Source: Parvularcula oceani
GTDB taxonomy: Bacteria > Pseudomonadota > Alphaproteobacteria > Caulobacterales > Parvularculaceae
Reading direction: 5' to 3'
NCBI RefSeq assembly: GCF_000733125.1
Contig: NZ_JPHU01000005.1
Span: forward strand, 1 to 64,000
DNA: 64,000 bases
A model generated the notes under the pieces. The model made no database searches, was not told where the DNA came from, and saw only the letters and a list, made by a program, of their open reading frames with translations. The stretch's first letter is position 1. The number at the start of each line of letters is the position of its first letter. A program made the position numbers and the translations under genes. Shown one piece after another: positions 16,553-29,137 of this stretch.

Positions 16553-16732
16553 CTGGAGGCGTCGCCCTGCCCGTTCACGATTTCCGGAGGTCGCAGGGTC
16601 CTAGAGACCCGCTCGCCCGAAGCGGAAGACGCGATATGGCAGGGCTCGGCCGCTGTCACAGGGTGTTGAGGGTGCAAGAAGCGGGCAAAGCGCCGATCCC
16701 GCATGGAAAACAGGCAGTTAATAGTGTCTTAA

Positions 16733-16764
16733 CGTTCCGAAAGGGTGTTAACCCTTTCGGAACG
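16733..16764. terminator. perfect 13-bp hairpin downstream of ppdK
   Basis: A perfect inverted repeat (cgttccgaaaggg / ccctttcggaacg) with a 6-nt loop lies 24 nt after the ppdK stop. The loop sequence tgttaa makes part of the arms also read gttaaccc. The plus-strand flank is gaatttt, while the minus-strand flank is not T-rich, so it may slow or end transcription from either side. It could also be a protein-binding site. Confidence 0.55.
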
Positions 16765-16787
16765 AATTTTCCACAATCACGGAAGCG

Positions 16788-19472
<2,685 letters not shown>

Positions 19473-19511
19473 GTCGCTGCCGTCCCTTTCCTTCCGCCGA
19501 CGGCCGCGCCG

Positions 19512-21749
19512 TCAGCCTTCCAGTTTTGCGAAGTCCGCGACGCGCTCGCAGACCTCTTTTATGTCATCCAGGAGCGCGAGCCGGTTGGCCCGCAGCGCCT
19601 CGTCCTCCGCATTCACTGTCACCGCATCGAAGAACGCGTCGAGCGGTTTTCGCAGTGCAGCGAGGGCGGACATGGCGCTCTCGAAGTCTTCTTCCTCAAG
19701 CGCTTGCACGGATCGCGCCCGCGCATCCGTCAACGCCTCGTGAAGCGCCCGCTCCTCGTCTTGTGAGAACAGCGCCGGGTCGGTTTTCGTTTCCGGAAGC
19801 TCGCCCTTCTTCGCCTCGGCGCGCAGGATGTTGGTCGCGCGCTTATAGGCGGCGGTGAGGTTTTCCCCGTCCCCGGTCTTCAGGAAGGCTTCGAGCGCGG
19901 CGAGCTTGCGCACGACGAGCACGAAGTCGTCACTTCCGGCCTCACGGGCCGCAGGCCCTCCGGCAGGGCGGCCTTCGCCCGGCGTCCGGTCGGACGCTTG
20001 GTCGCCACGCTCCCTTACCGGCGCCAGGACGGCCGCGACGTGGTCATAGCGGTGACCCTGATCGCGGAGATAGACGGTCAGGCGGTCGTGGAAGAAGGCG
20101 AGGAGGTCGGAAGCGACGGTCCTCCCCCCGTGGGGGAGGTGCCCCGAAGGGGCGGAGGGGGCATCACCCGCCGCGGACGACGCCATTGACGACCCCTCAT
20201 CGCGAGCCGCGAGCCCCCTCCGACCCGCTTCGCGGGCCACCTCCCCCACGGGGGAGGAAAGACTGAGCCGCAGCCCATTCTCCAGCACGATCTGGATCAC
20301 GCCCAGCGCCATGCGCCGCAGCGCGAACGGGTCGCTCGATCCCGTCGGCGTCTTCCCGATGCTCCAGAACATGGCCAGCGTCGCCAGCTTGTCCGCCAGC
20401 GCCACGGCCACGCTGACCGGCGCGGTCGGCACGGCGTCGCCCTGCCCCGCCGGCTTGTAGTGGTCGCGGATGGCGTCCGCGATCTCCGGCTCCACGCCCT
20501 CTTCGAGCGCGTAATAGCGGCCCATCACGCCCTGAAGTTCGGGGAACTCGCCGACCATCTCGGTCACGAGGTCCGCCTTGGCGAGCCTTGCCGCGCGCTC
20601 GGTCTTGTCCGGGTCGGCACCGACCTTCGGCGCGATCTCGCGGGCGAGCGCGGCGACGCGGTCGACCTTGTCCGCCACCGTCCCCAGCCCCTCGAAGAAG
20701 GTCACGCCCGAGAGCTTCTCCGCATGGTCCTCCAGCTTCGTCTTCTTGTCCTGCTCGAACAGGAAGAGCGCATCGGACAGCCGCGCGGTCAGGACGCGCT
20801 CATAACCCGTCATCATCGCCGCGCCGCCGTCTTCGGGCTCGACATTCGCCACCGTGACGAAGCGGGGCGCGAGGCGGCCCGTGCCGGGGTCGCGCACGGA
20901 GAAATATTTCTGGTGCCCCTTCATCGCCGCCGTCAGCACCTCATCCGGCACGGCGAGGAATTTCGGATCGAAGCGCCCGATGCGCGGCACCGGCCATTCG
21001 GCGAGGCCCGCGACCTCGGCCAGAAGGCCCTTGTCCTCGACCAGTTCCAGCCCCTGCGCCTGGCACAGCGCCCGCGCCTCACCGAGGATGCGCTCCTCGC
21101 GCTCATCCGGATCGAGGATCACCTTCGCCGCGCGCAGCTTGGCCGCATAACCGTCGAAGGAGCGCGCCTGGATCTCGGCGGGCGCCATGAAGCGATGGCC
21201 TTGGGTCACGTCGCCAGAGCGGATCGGCCGGTCGCCGTTCTCAATCGTGAACGCCACGACCTCGCCGCCGAAACAGCACAACACGCGATGCAGCGGGCGG
21301 ACCCAGCGCAGGTCGCCATTCCCCCAGCGCATGGATTTCGGCCAGGGGAAGCTGCGCACGATCTCCGGGATCGCCTCGGCCAGGATCTCGGCCGTCGGCC
21401 GCCCCTTCCGCTCGATCACGGCGACATAGAAGCTGCCCTTCTTGCCGTCCTGGATCTGCGCCTCGTCGATGCTCGACAGCCCGGCGGAGCGCAGGAAGCC
21501 TTCGACGGCCTTGTCGGGCGCGCCGACCTTGGGGCCCTTGCGCTCCTCGCGCCGGTCTTCCTGCCGTTCGGGCAGGCCGGTGGCGACGAAGGTCAGGCGG
21601 CGTGGCGTGGCGAAGGCGGTGGTGTCGTTCGCGGGAAAGCCTGCATCGCGCAGGCGCTCCTTCATCAACCGCTCCAGATCAGCGGCGGCGCGCCGCTGCA
21701 TCCGTGCGGGAATCTCTTCTGAGAACAGCTCAAGCAGCAAGTCGGCCAT
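19512..21749 (-). CDS. glyS: glycyl-tRNA synthetase beta subunit, enlarged by repeat insertions
   Basis: It is the tRNA-binding subunit of the tetrameric (alpha2beta2) GlyRS. It starts MADLLLELFSEEIPARMQRRA and contains SMRWG, the MKGHQKYFS region and DLVTEMVGEFPELQGVMG. At 745 residues it is longer than the usual length of about 690. The excess is two low-complexity blocks: about 50 residues between LRLSL and DLLAFFHDRL (near residue 500) and about 30 residues between AAVLA and DDFVLVVRKL (near residue 580). Both correspond to palindromic DNA repeats that keep the frame. glyQ, usually just upstream, is absent; a divergent small gene is there instead. Confidence 0.94.
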   Translation of the reverse strand: MADLLLELFSEEIPARMQRRAAADLERLMKERLRDAGFPANDTTAFATPRRLTFVATGLPERQEDRREERKGPKVGAPDKAVEGFLRSAGLSSIDEAQIQDGKKGSFYVAVIERKGRPTAEILAEAIPEIVRSFPWPKSMRWGNGDLRWVRPLHRVLCCFGGEVVAFTIENGDRPIRSGDVTQGHRFMAPAEIQARSFDGYAAKLRAAKVILDPDEREERILGEARALCQAQGLELVEDKGLLAEVAGLAEWPVPRIGRFDPKFLAVPDEVLTAAMKGHQKYFSVRDPGTGRLAPRFVTVANVEPEDGGAAMMTGYERVLTARLSDALFLFEQDKKTKLEDHAEKLSGVTFFEGLGTVADKVDRVAALAREIAPKVGADPDKTERAARLAKADLVTEMVGEFPELQGVMGRYYALEEGVEPEIADAIRDHYKPAGQGDAVPTAPVSVAVALADKLATLAMFWSIGKTPTGSSDPFALRRMALGVIQIVLENGLRLSLSSPVGEVAREAGRRGLAARDEGSSMASSAAGDAPSAPSGHLPHGGRTVASDLLAFFHDRLTVYLRDQGHRYDHVAAVLAPVRERGDQASDRTPGEGRPAGGPAAREAGSDDFVLVVRKLAALEAFLKTGDGENLTAAYKRATNILRAEAKKGELPETKTDPALFSQDEERALHEALTDARARSVQALEEEDFESAMSALAALRKPLDAFFDAVTVNAEDEALRANRLALLDDIKEVCERVADFAKLEG
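19933..20018. repeat. palindromic repeat inserted in glyS (second block)
   Basis: This GC-rich stretch contains nested inverted repeats (for example ggcct/aggcc, ggccgc/gcggcc and ccctccggcaggg-type arms). It encodes the Gly/Ala/Arg-rich segment ASDRTPGEGRPAGGPAAREA, which interrupts otherwise conserved GlyS sequence. The frame is preserved. Its borders are estimated from where GlyS similarity resumes. Confidence 0.5.
20121..20257. repeat. paired inverted palindromic elements (REP/BIME-like) inside glyS
   Basis: Two copies of a palindromic unit face each other: 20121-20161 (starting cctccccccgtgggggaggt) and 20211-20257 (ending in its reverse complement, acctcccccacgggggagg). About 50 bases separate them. 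Each unit contains its own hairpins (gccccgaaggggc; gacccgcttcgcgggcc). The whole block lies within the glyS reading frame and encodes the inserted low-complexity peptide. A related unit lies at 23437-23535. Confidence 0.75.
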
Positions 21750-21833
21750 AGGCCCGCGGGTCTAGGCGGAGCCGTCTTGCAGCGCAACAAGTGGCCGCCG
21801 CGCGTGTTCGCGCATCACGCGCAGGAGGACGCC

Positions 21834-22106
21834 ATGCAGAGCAAGGAAGAACACTTCGTCGAGAAGTGGATCGCGAACAACGTCAAGCCCGAAGGCTATG
21901 AGGAAGGCGACGACCGCGCCAGCCGCTATGCCGAGGCCTGCGCCAAGGATGCGGAGTCCGAGGGTCTGTCCCGCTCTCAGCTCGAAGCCGAGGTCGGCGA
22001 CCTGACGGACCGCATGGAACGCGCGCTGGAGACCGAGACCGAGCAGACCATGATGGAAGAGGACGAACGCTCGGGCGCCCGCTCGGTCGAGATGCCAAAG
22101 GACTGA
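21834..22106 (+). CDS. small acidic cytosolic protein, unknown function
   Basis: This is a 90-residue protein. ATG 21834 is chosen because of the strong Shine-Dalgarno aggagg eight bases upstream. An earlier in-frame ATG (21777) has none. The protein starts MQSKEEHFVEKWIANNVKPE, has a helical, highly charged middle (RYAEACAKDAESEG, QLEAEVGDLTDRM) and an acidic tail. There is no signal peptide. The pattern is like small alphaproteobacterial proteins of the DUF768 kind, but I am not sure. It is divergent from glyS. Confidence 0.7.
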   Translation: MQSKEEHFVEKWIANNVKPEGYEEGDDRASRYAEACAKDAESEGLSRSQLEAEVGDLTDRMERALETETEQTMMEEDERSGARSVEMPKD

Positions 22107-22107
22107 C

Positions 22108-22488
22108 TCAACCGTCGAGCAGCTCGTTCAGGTCGTCGCCCTCGACCTTGCCGAAGAAGCTCGACGTGTCGAAGACCACCACGCGCTCGACTCCGTCCTG
22201 AACGAAGACCACGCGGTCCGCCGGGACGCCGGCGCAGTCGATCCCGGTGGTGCTGACGATGGCGGCGCCGGGAAAAAGCTGCTCCAGCCATGCCCGCTCG
22301 CGCGCGACGCCTTCGGGCGTATCGGCGGCGAGTATGGGGATCAGGTCGCGGCATTCGTCGCGCAGCGGCGCCGCCGCCGCCTTTTCCGGCGGGGTGGGGA
22401 CGAATTGCAGGGGCGGCAGGCCTTCGGATGCAGGCGCCTGGCAGGACGCCGCGAGGACGGCTCCCACTATCACTCCCGATCCGCGCAT
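22108..22488 (-). CDS. putative lipoprotein, unknown function
   Basis: ATG 22488 follows a good ribosome site (gaggagggcgag). The N-terminus MRGSGVIVGAVLAASCQ is a short signal with lipobox LAASC at Cys16. The mature part is about 110 residues and contains two further Cys (DECRDLIPIL and TGIDCAGVP) and a basic-acidic C-terminus. The shape RDECRD, VARERAWLEQLFPG, VSTTGIDCAG, RVVVFDT resembles small periplasmic inhibitor-like (I78-type) proteins, but this is tentative. It is convergent with the small acidic protein gene, with one base between the stops. Confidence 0.7.
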   Translation of the reverse strand: MRGSGVIVGAVLAASCQAPASEGLPPLQFVPTPPEKAAAAPLRDECRDLIPILAADTPEGVARERAWLEQLFPGAAIVSTTGIDCAGVPADRVVFVQDGVERVVVFDTSSFFGKVEGDDLNELLDG

Positions 22489-22547
22489 CTCGCCCTCCTC
22501 CAGCCCGGCGCGATTGTGGCAGAGTTCTGGCGGCGCTGTCGACTCGC

Positions 22548-23513
22548 TCAGGATGCGAGGGGGCCGGCGAAGACGCGCCGTGGATCGAGCCCCAGGCGCC
22601 GGCAGGCCTGAACCGGCGGGCTCGCCTCGATCGGCAGGCGCTCCGCCGCCCGCGCCGCGGCCTTCGCCAGAAGGCGGTCGCGCCGCGACGGGCGCCAATC
22701 CTCGCCGAGCGCGATCCGGCGAGCGACCGCCTCCGGCACCAGCCCAGCGGCGACCCGGACGAGCGGCGCCTGAAGCGGGCGCGCCGGCAGCGGCAGAACG
22801 GGTTCGCCGCTCATGATCCGCAGGAATGCCTGCAAGGCGTCGGACGGCTCGAGACGCGGCAGCGTTCCGGCCTCCAGCGCCTCCCATGCCTCGCGGCTGG
22901 CAGGGGCGCCCGCCGCGCCATAGGCCTCGGCGATCGCCTGGCCTTCGGCGAAGAGCCGGTTCCACCCCCCAGCTCCGAGCGGACAGACGAGATCGTCATA
23001 GGCGCGTCCGAAGCCGAAGACCGCGGTCGCATGAACCCAGGACAGGAGAGCGGCGTCATCGGCGCGGTAGAGCCGCCCTTGGTCGGTCTCGCCCGAAATC
23101 TGTGCATGGCGCCGGTTCACGCCGTCGATCATTCCCCGCGCCACCGAGGCGGCGCCATAGATCGTCACCATCGCGGCGAGCCCCGTCCTCTGCAGCCTCA
23201 GCTTCGGGTCGGTGCGGAAGGTCGAATGGTCCCAGACGCCGTGCCGGACCTCAGGAAGCGCCAGCTCCAGGATCACGGCGAGGACACCGCCGGCGAACAG
23301 CGTCACCGGGTTGCGGAAGACCCGCCAGGAGACCGAATCGGCCGCCACGAGCGCTGGCTCTCCGGCAGGCGCGTCGAAGGCCACCCGCGGCACGCCGGGC
23401 GGATAGAGATAGCGCTCGTAGAAGCGGGACAGAGGACCACCTCTCCCCCCGGGGGAGAGGTCGGCAGATTCGCTGCCGGGCGAAGAGGTCGGGCGGCTGG
23501 GGATCAGCGGCAC
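22548..23513 (-). CDS. MpaB-like oxygenase (DUF2236) family protein
   Basis: About 321 residues from GTG 23513. Diagnostic pieces are LSRFYERYLYPPG, RVFRNPVTLFAGG, RHGVWDHSTFRTDP, RRHAQISG, LSWVHATAVFG (conserved His) and AEGQAIAEAYG. Family members (rubber oxygenase Lcp, MpaB) are haem-containing oxygenases of the cytosol or membrane. The substrate is unknown here. The only in-frame start upstream of the conserved region lies inside a palindromic repeat, so the first 25 residues (SRPTSSPGSESADLSPGGRG) are repeat-derived. The gene follows pdhA by 29 nt. Confidence 0.75.
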   Translation of the reverse strand: MPLIPSRPTSSPGSESADLSPGGRGGPLSRFYERYLYPPGVPRVAFDAPAGEPALVAADSVSWRVFRNPVTLFAGGVLAVILELALPEVRHGVWDHSTFRTDPKLRLQRTGLAAMVTIYGAASVARGMIDGVNRRHAQISGETDQGRLYRADDAALLSWVHATAVFGFGRAYDDLVCPLGAGGWNRLFAEGQAIAEAYGAAGAPASREAWEALEAGTLPRLEPSDALQAFLRIMSGEPVLPLPARPLQAPLVRVAAGLVPEAVARRIALGEDWRPSRRDRLLAKAAARAAERLPIEASPPVQACRRLGLDPRRVFAGPLAS

Positions 23514-23535
23514 TGTCGCCCCCTCACCCCGCTCG
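23437..23535. repeat. palindromic repeat (REP-like) between pdhA and the MpaB-like gene
   Basis: This unit carries a perfect 10-bp palindrome arm pair (cctctccccc / gggggagagg, 23440-23460) followed by further inverted segments and a ccccctcaccccgc end. It resembles the unit inserted in glyS. It covers the start region of the MpaB-like gene and reaches to within 8 bases of the pdhA stop. Confidence 0.65.
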
Positions 23536-23542
23536 CCGCGCC

Positions 23543-24553
23543 TTACGACGCGTCGGCGTAGACGTCCGTATAAAGCTCCGATGCATCGGGCTCGGGCGAT
23601 TCGAGCGCGAAGTCGGCGGCCTCCTTCACGATGGCCTTCACCTCCTTGTCGATCTCCTTGAGATCGTCCTCGTTGGAGTGCCCGGCTTCGAGAAGGCGGC
23701 CCTTGCAGCGCTCGATGGGGTCGGAGGACTTGCGGTACTGATCCACCTCCTCGCGCGTGCGGTATTTGGCGGGGTCCGACATGGAATGGCCGCGATAGCG
23801 GTAGGTCTTCATCTCGAGGACGAAGGGCCCGCCGCCCTCGCGAGCGTGCTCGACCGCCTCGCGGGCTTCCTCGCGCACCGCGATGACGTCCATGCCGTCG
23901 ACTTCCTTGCCAGGGATGCCGAAGCTCGCGCCGCGCTTGTAGAGATGCGTCTCGGCGCTCGCGCGCTTCACGCTCGTGCCCATGGCGTACTGGTTGTTCT
24001 CGATCACGAAGACGACCGGCAGGCTCCACAGCTCGGCCATGTTCATGGCTTCGAAGACCTGGCCCTGGTTCGCCGCGCCGTCACCGAAATAGGTGAAGGA
24101 GACGTTCCCGTTCTCCCGGTACTTGTTGGCGAAGGCGAGGCCGGCGCCGATCGGCACCTGGGCGCCGACGATGCCGTGCCCGCCATAAAAGTCCTTCTCC
24201 TTCGAGAACATGTGCATCGAGCCGCCCTTGCCCTTGGAAAAGCCGCCCGCGCGCCCCGTCAGCTCGGCCATGACGCCCTTGGGGTCCATGCCGCAGGCCA
24301 GCATGTGGCCATGGTCCCTATAGCCCGTGATGACCTGGTCGCCGTCCTGGCGCAGCGCCTCGAGCCCCGTCACCACGGCCTCCTGGCCGATCAGCAGGTG
24401 GCAGAAGCCGCCGATGTGACCCATGCCGTAGAGCTGGCCCGCCTTCTCCTCGAAGCGGCGGATGAGCAGCATCATGCGGTAATATTCGAGCAGCTCCTCG
24501 GCCGTGGCGGTCAGATTCGATTTCGCGGCATCCGCTGGCATGGGCATCTCCAT
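23543..24553 (-). CDS. pdhA: pyruvate dehydrogenase E1 component subunit alpha
   Basis: This is the TPP-binding alpha subunit of the E1 decarboxylase of the pyruvate dehydrogenase complex. ATG 24553 gives 336 residues (MEMPMPADAAKSN). TPP motif: GDGAANQGQVFEAMNMA through ENNQYAMG. The phosphorylation-loop region reads YRYRGHSMSDPAKYRTREEV. HLLIGQEAV and GHGIVGAQVP are also conserved. The beta subunit gene usually follows directly in alphaproteobacteria, but here an MpaB-like gene preceded by a repeat follows, so pdhB is not adjacent. A branched-chain or acetoin E1 alpha is a less likely alternative. Confidence 0.92.
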   Translation of the reverse strand: MEMPMPADAAKSNLTATAEELLEYYRMMLLIRRFEEKAGQLYGMGHIGGFCHLLIGQEAVVTGLEALRQDGDQVITGYRDHGHMLACGMDPKGVMAELTGRAGGFSKGKGGSMHMFSKEKDFYGGHGIVGAQVPIGAGLAFANKYRENGNVSFTYFGDGAANQGQVFEAMNMAELWSLPVVFVIENNQYAMGTSVKRASAETHLYKRGASFGIPGKEVDGMDVIAVREEAREAVEHAREGGGPFVLEMKTYRYRGHSMSDPAKYRTREEVDQYRKSSDPIERCKGRLLEAGHSNEDDLKEIDKEVKAIVKEAADFALESPEPDASELYTDVYADAS

Positions 24554-24690
24554 TCTCTGCCGCCTAGCTAGCCCGGTCGGGCGCCAGAACAAAGGCCTGT
24601 CGATAACGCCCTGTCGCCCCTGCTTGATCGCGCCCGCTCCAGCCCACAGGTTCTGCGCGATAATCCGACAAGCCGATGGAAGCGCCCTTC

Positions 24691-26520
24691 ATGCTCAAGA
24701 CCCTTCTCCTCGCCGCCAGCGCCGCCGCCCTCCTCAGCGCCTGCGAGACCGGCATCACCACCGAAGCCGCCGCCGCGCCGGACGAAACGGTTCGGAATGC
24801 GGAGGCGCAGGCGGCCGAGGATGCCCGCCTCGTCGCATGGCTGGACGAAGCCTGGGAGGAGCAGGTCGCGCAGAGCCCCGAATACCAGTCCTATCTGGGC
24901 CGCAAGACGAACATGGACCGCTGGGACGACCGCAGCTTCGAGGCCGACGACCGCAGCCGCGCCCTCCTCGAGCGGCAGCTCGCCGAGCTGCGGTCTGAAT
25001 TCGACCGCGAAGCGCTCTCGCTCGACGGCAAGCTGAATTACGACCTCTACGAATATACGCTGGAGAACGACCTCCGCCTCGACGATTTCCGCATCCAGCG
25101 CTTCCCGCTCAGCCAGTTCCGCGGGATTCACTCCAATATTCCCGTCTTCCTCGCCAATTTCCATGCGATCAGCTCGGTCGCGGAGGCCGAGAACTACATC
25201 GCCCGGATCGAGGCGACGCCGACCGTGCTCGAACAGGCGGCCGCGCAGATGCAGGCGCGGGTCGATGCGGGCTATCCGCTGCCCGAATTCTCCTATCCGC
25301 TGATCGAGGAGTCCTCGCGCAACATCCTGCCGGGCGACGCGGTGCGGGCGGATTTCCAGAAGAAGCTCGACGCGCTCGAGGCGCCCGCCGAGGTGAAGAC
25401 GCGCCTGCGCGACGAACTCGAAGCCGCGCTCGAAGGCCCCTTCGCCCGAGCCTATGAAGCGTTCGCCGACGAGATCGCGCGAATGGCCGAGGCGGACGTC
25501 GTCGGGGGCAATTACGGCGTCGGCATCCGCGAAGGCGGCGCCGCCTATTACGACGCGCTCCTGTCGAACTACACGACCACCGAGATGACCGCCGACGAGG
25601 TGCACGAGCTCGGCCTGTCCGAGGTCTCGCGCATCCACGACGAGATGCGCGGCATCATGCAGGAGGTCGGCTTTGAGGGCACGCTCGAGGACTTCTTCGA
25701 CTACATGAAGACCGAAGAGCGCTTCTACTACGACAACACGGCCGAGGATCGCGAAGCCTATCTTCAGGATGCTCGGGATTACGTCGAGGGCATGCGCGCG
25801 AGGCTCGAAGAGCTGTTCATCACCCTGCCCGAAGCGCCGGTCGAGGTACGCCGGGTCGAGCCCTTCCGCGAGCGGGCGGCGGGCAAGGCCTTCTACAATC
25901 AGCCCGCCGAGGACGGATCGCGTCCAGGCATCTTCTACGCGAACCTCGCGGAGATGGGCGACATGCCGACCTACCAGCTCGAAGCGCTCGTCTATCACGA
26001 GGCGATTCCCGGCCATCACATGCAGCGGGCGATCCAGATCGAGATGGAGGGCCTGCCCAAGTTCCGCCAGTTCGGCGGCTATACGGCGTTCACGGAAGGT
26101 TGGGGCCTGTACTCCGAACTCCTGCCCAAGGAGATCGGCTTCTACGAAGACCCCTATTCGGATTTCGGACGCCTCGCCATGGAGCTGTGGCGCGCGGCGC
26201 GCCTCGTTGTCGACACGGGGCTCCACGCCAAGGGCTGGGAGATGCAGGAGGCGATCGACTACCTCCAGGAGAACACACCCAATCCCGAAGGCGACACGGT
26301 CAAGGCGATCGAGCGTTACATCGTCTATCCGGGCCAGGCGACCGCCTATAAGATCGGCATGCTGAAGCTCGTCGAGCTGCGCGAGGATGCGCGCGAACGC
26401 CTCGGCGACCGCTTCGACATCGCCGCCTTCCACGACACCGTGCTGACGGGCGGCCCGCTGCCGCTCTCGGTCCTCGAAAAGCGGGTGGATGCGTGGATCG
26501 AGGACACGCTCTCCGCCTGA
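24691..26520 (+). CDS. DUF885 family lipoprotein, metallopeptidase-like
   Basis: The 609 residues start at MLKTLLLAASAA, with lipobox LLSAC at Cys18, so this is a predicted envelope lipoprotein. The DUF885 domain covers almost the whole mature protein. Zinc-site motif HEAIPGHH with downstream FTEGWGLYSE supplies the HExxGHH plus Glu pattern typical of these gluzincin-like enzymes, suggesting peptidase activity. Other conserved pieces are DYDLYEYTLEND-type sequence near residue 115 and SRPGIFYANLAEM near 415. A second DUF885 gene is at 62598. Divergent from pdhA. Confidence 0.88.
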   Translation: MLKTLLLAASAAALLSACETGITTEAAAAPDETVRNAEAQAAEDARLVAWLDEAWEEQVAQSPEYQSYLGRKTNMDRWDDRSFEADDRSRALLERQLAELRSEFDREALSLDGKLNYDLYEYTLENDLRLDDFRIQRFPLSQFRGIHSNIPVFLANFHAISSVAEAENYIARIEATPTVLEQAAAQMQARVDAGYPLPEFSYPLIEESSRNILPGDAVRADFQKKLDALEAPAEVKTRLRDELEAALEGPFARAYEAFADEIARMAEADVVGGNYGVGIREGGAAYYDALLSNYTTTEMTADEVHELGLSEVSRIHDEMRGIMQEVGFEGTLEDFFDYMKTEERFYYDNTAEDREAYLQDARDYVEGMRARLEELFITLPEAPVEVRRVEPFRERAAGKAFYNQPAEDGSRPGIFYANLAEMGDMPTYQLEALVYHEAIPGHHMQRAIQIEMEGLPKFRQFGGYTAFTEGWGLYSELLPKEIGFYEDPYSDFGRLAMELWRAARLVVDTGLHAKGWEMQEAIDYLQENTPNPEGDTVKAIERYIVYPGQATAYKIGMLKLVELREDARERLGDRFDIAAFHDTVLTGGPLPLSVLEKRVDAWIEDTLSA

Positions 26521-26560
26521 CGGCCGCTGACTGCCCCATAAGAAGAAAACGGGAGGACGT

Positions 26561-28507
<1,947 letters not shown>

Positions 28508-28516
28508 ACCGGTCTT

Positions 28517-28544
28517 TCCGCCCCGGCCGATCGGTCGGGGCGGA
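28517..28544. terminator. hairpin between convergent genes
   Basis: A 9-bp GC-rich stem (tccgccccg / cggggcgga) with further pairing in its 10-nt loop (ccgatcgg) lies between the esterase-like gene and the convergent lipoprotein gene. T-tracts are weak, so termination is plausible but not certain. Confidence 0.55.
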
Positions 28545-28554
28545 CCTTGCCGGA

Positions 28555-28902
28555 TCAGACGGGTTGGCAGCTGCCCTCGTCCACCACCGTCCGCAGCAGG
28601 TTCTCGCCGTTCTCCATGTGATCCGCGAGAACGCCGCTGAAATCGCCCTCTCCGGACATCTCGAAGAAGAGGGTGGCCAGGGACCGGTCTTCGGCCGGAT
28701 GGCTCATCAGGGTCTCGGCCACACAGGCGCAGAGCTGCGAAGCCGATTTGCGGCCGAAGCCTTCATCCCCGCGCATTCCCTCCATCGAGAGGCCGCAGGC
28801 GGCCGCCATCTGGCGCGCCTCCTGCCGCTCCTCCTCGGCCGGGCCCCCGCTACAGGCGCAAAGAAGAGCGATGGCCGGAGCGGCGAGGAGGGAAAGTCTC
28901 AT
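28555..28902 (-). CDS. putative lipoprotein, cysteine-containing, unknown function
   Basis: 115 residues from ATG 28902 (MRLSLLAAPAIALLCAC). The lipobox is either LLCAC or the adjacent Cys. The mature part is helical with Cys in AAACGLSM, SQLCACVAE and EGSCQPV, so disulphides are likely in the periplasm. No known family. The longer upstream frame is Arg-rich and lacks a signal at its start, so it is not used. Divergent from the DUF5666 gene. Confidence 0.7.
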   Translation of the reverse strand: MRLSLLAAPAIALLCACSGGPAEEERQEARQMAAACGLSMEGMRGDEGFGRKSASQLCACVAETLMSHPAEDRSLATLFFEMSGEGDFSGVLADHMENGENLLRTVVDEGSCQPV

Positions 28903-29137
28903 GGGAAGGGATCCTTTGTTCCGATCAGATTTCGAGGCGAAGCGCCTTCGGTGAGCTCGCCTCTTCCAGAGAAAACTTTCGATCCGACTTACGGAGCGTC
29001 CCTCACCCACAAACCGGCTTGCCGATACCCGCTTCGACGCGGGTGATTTTGCCTAAATTCCTTCCGAAAGACTTGAGCGGGACGAAAGACTCCCGCCGGT
29101 AATCCGGGGCGCATGACAGCAACCGGACATTCTTGTC

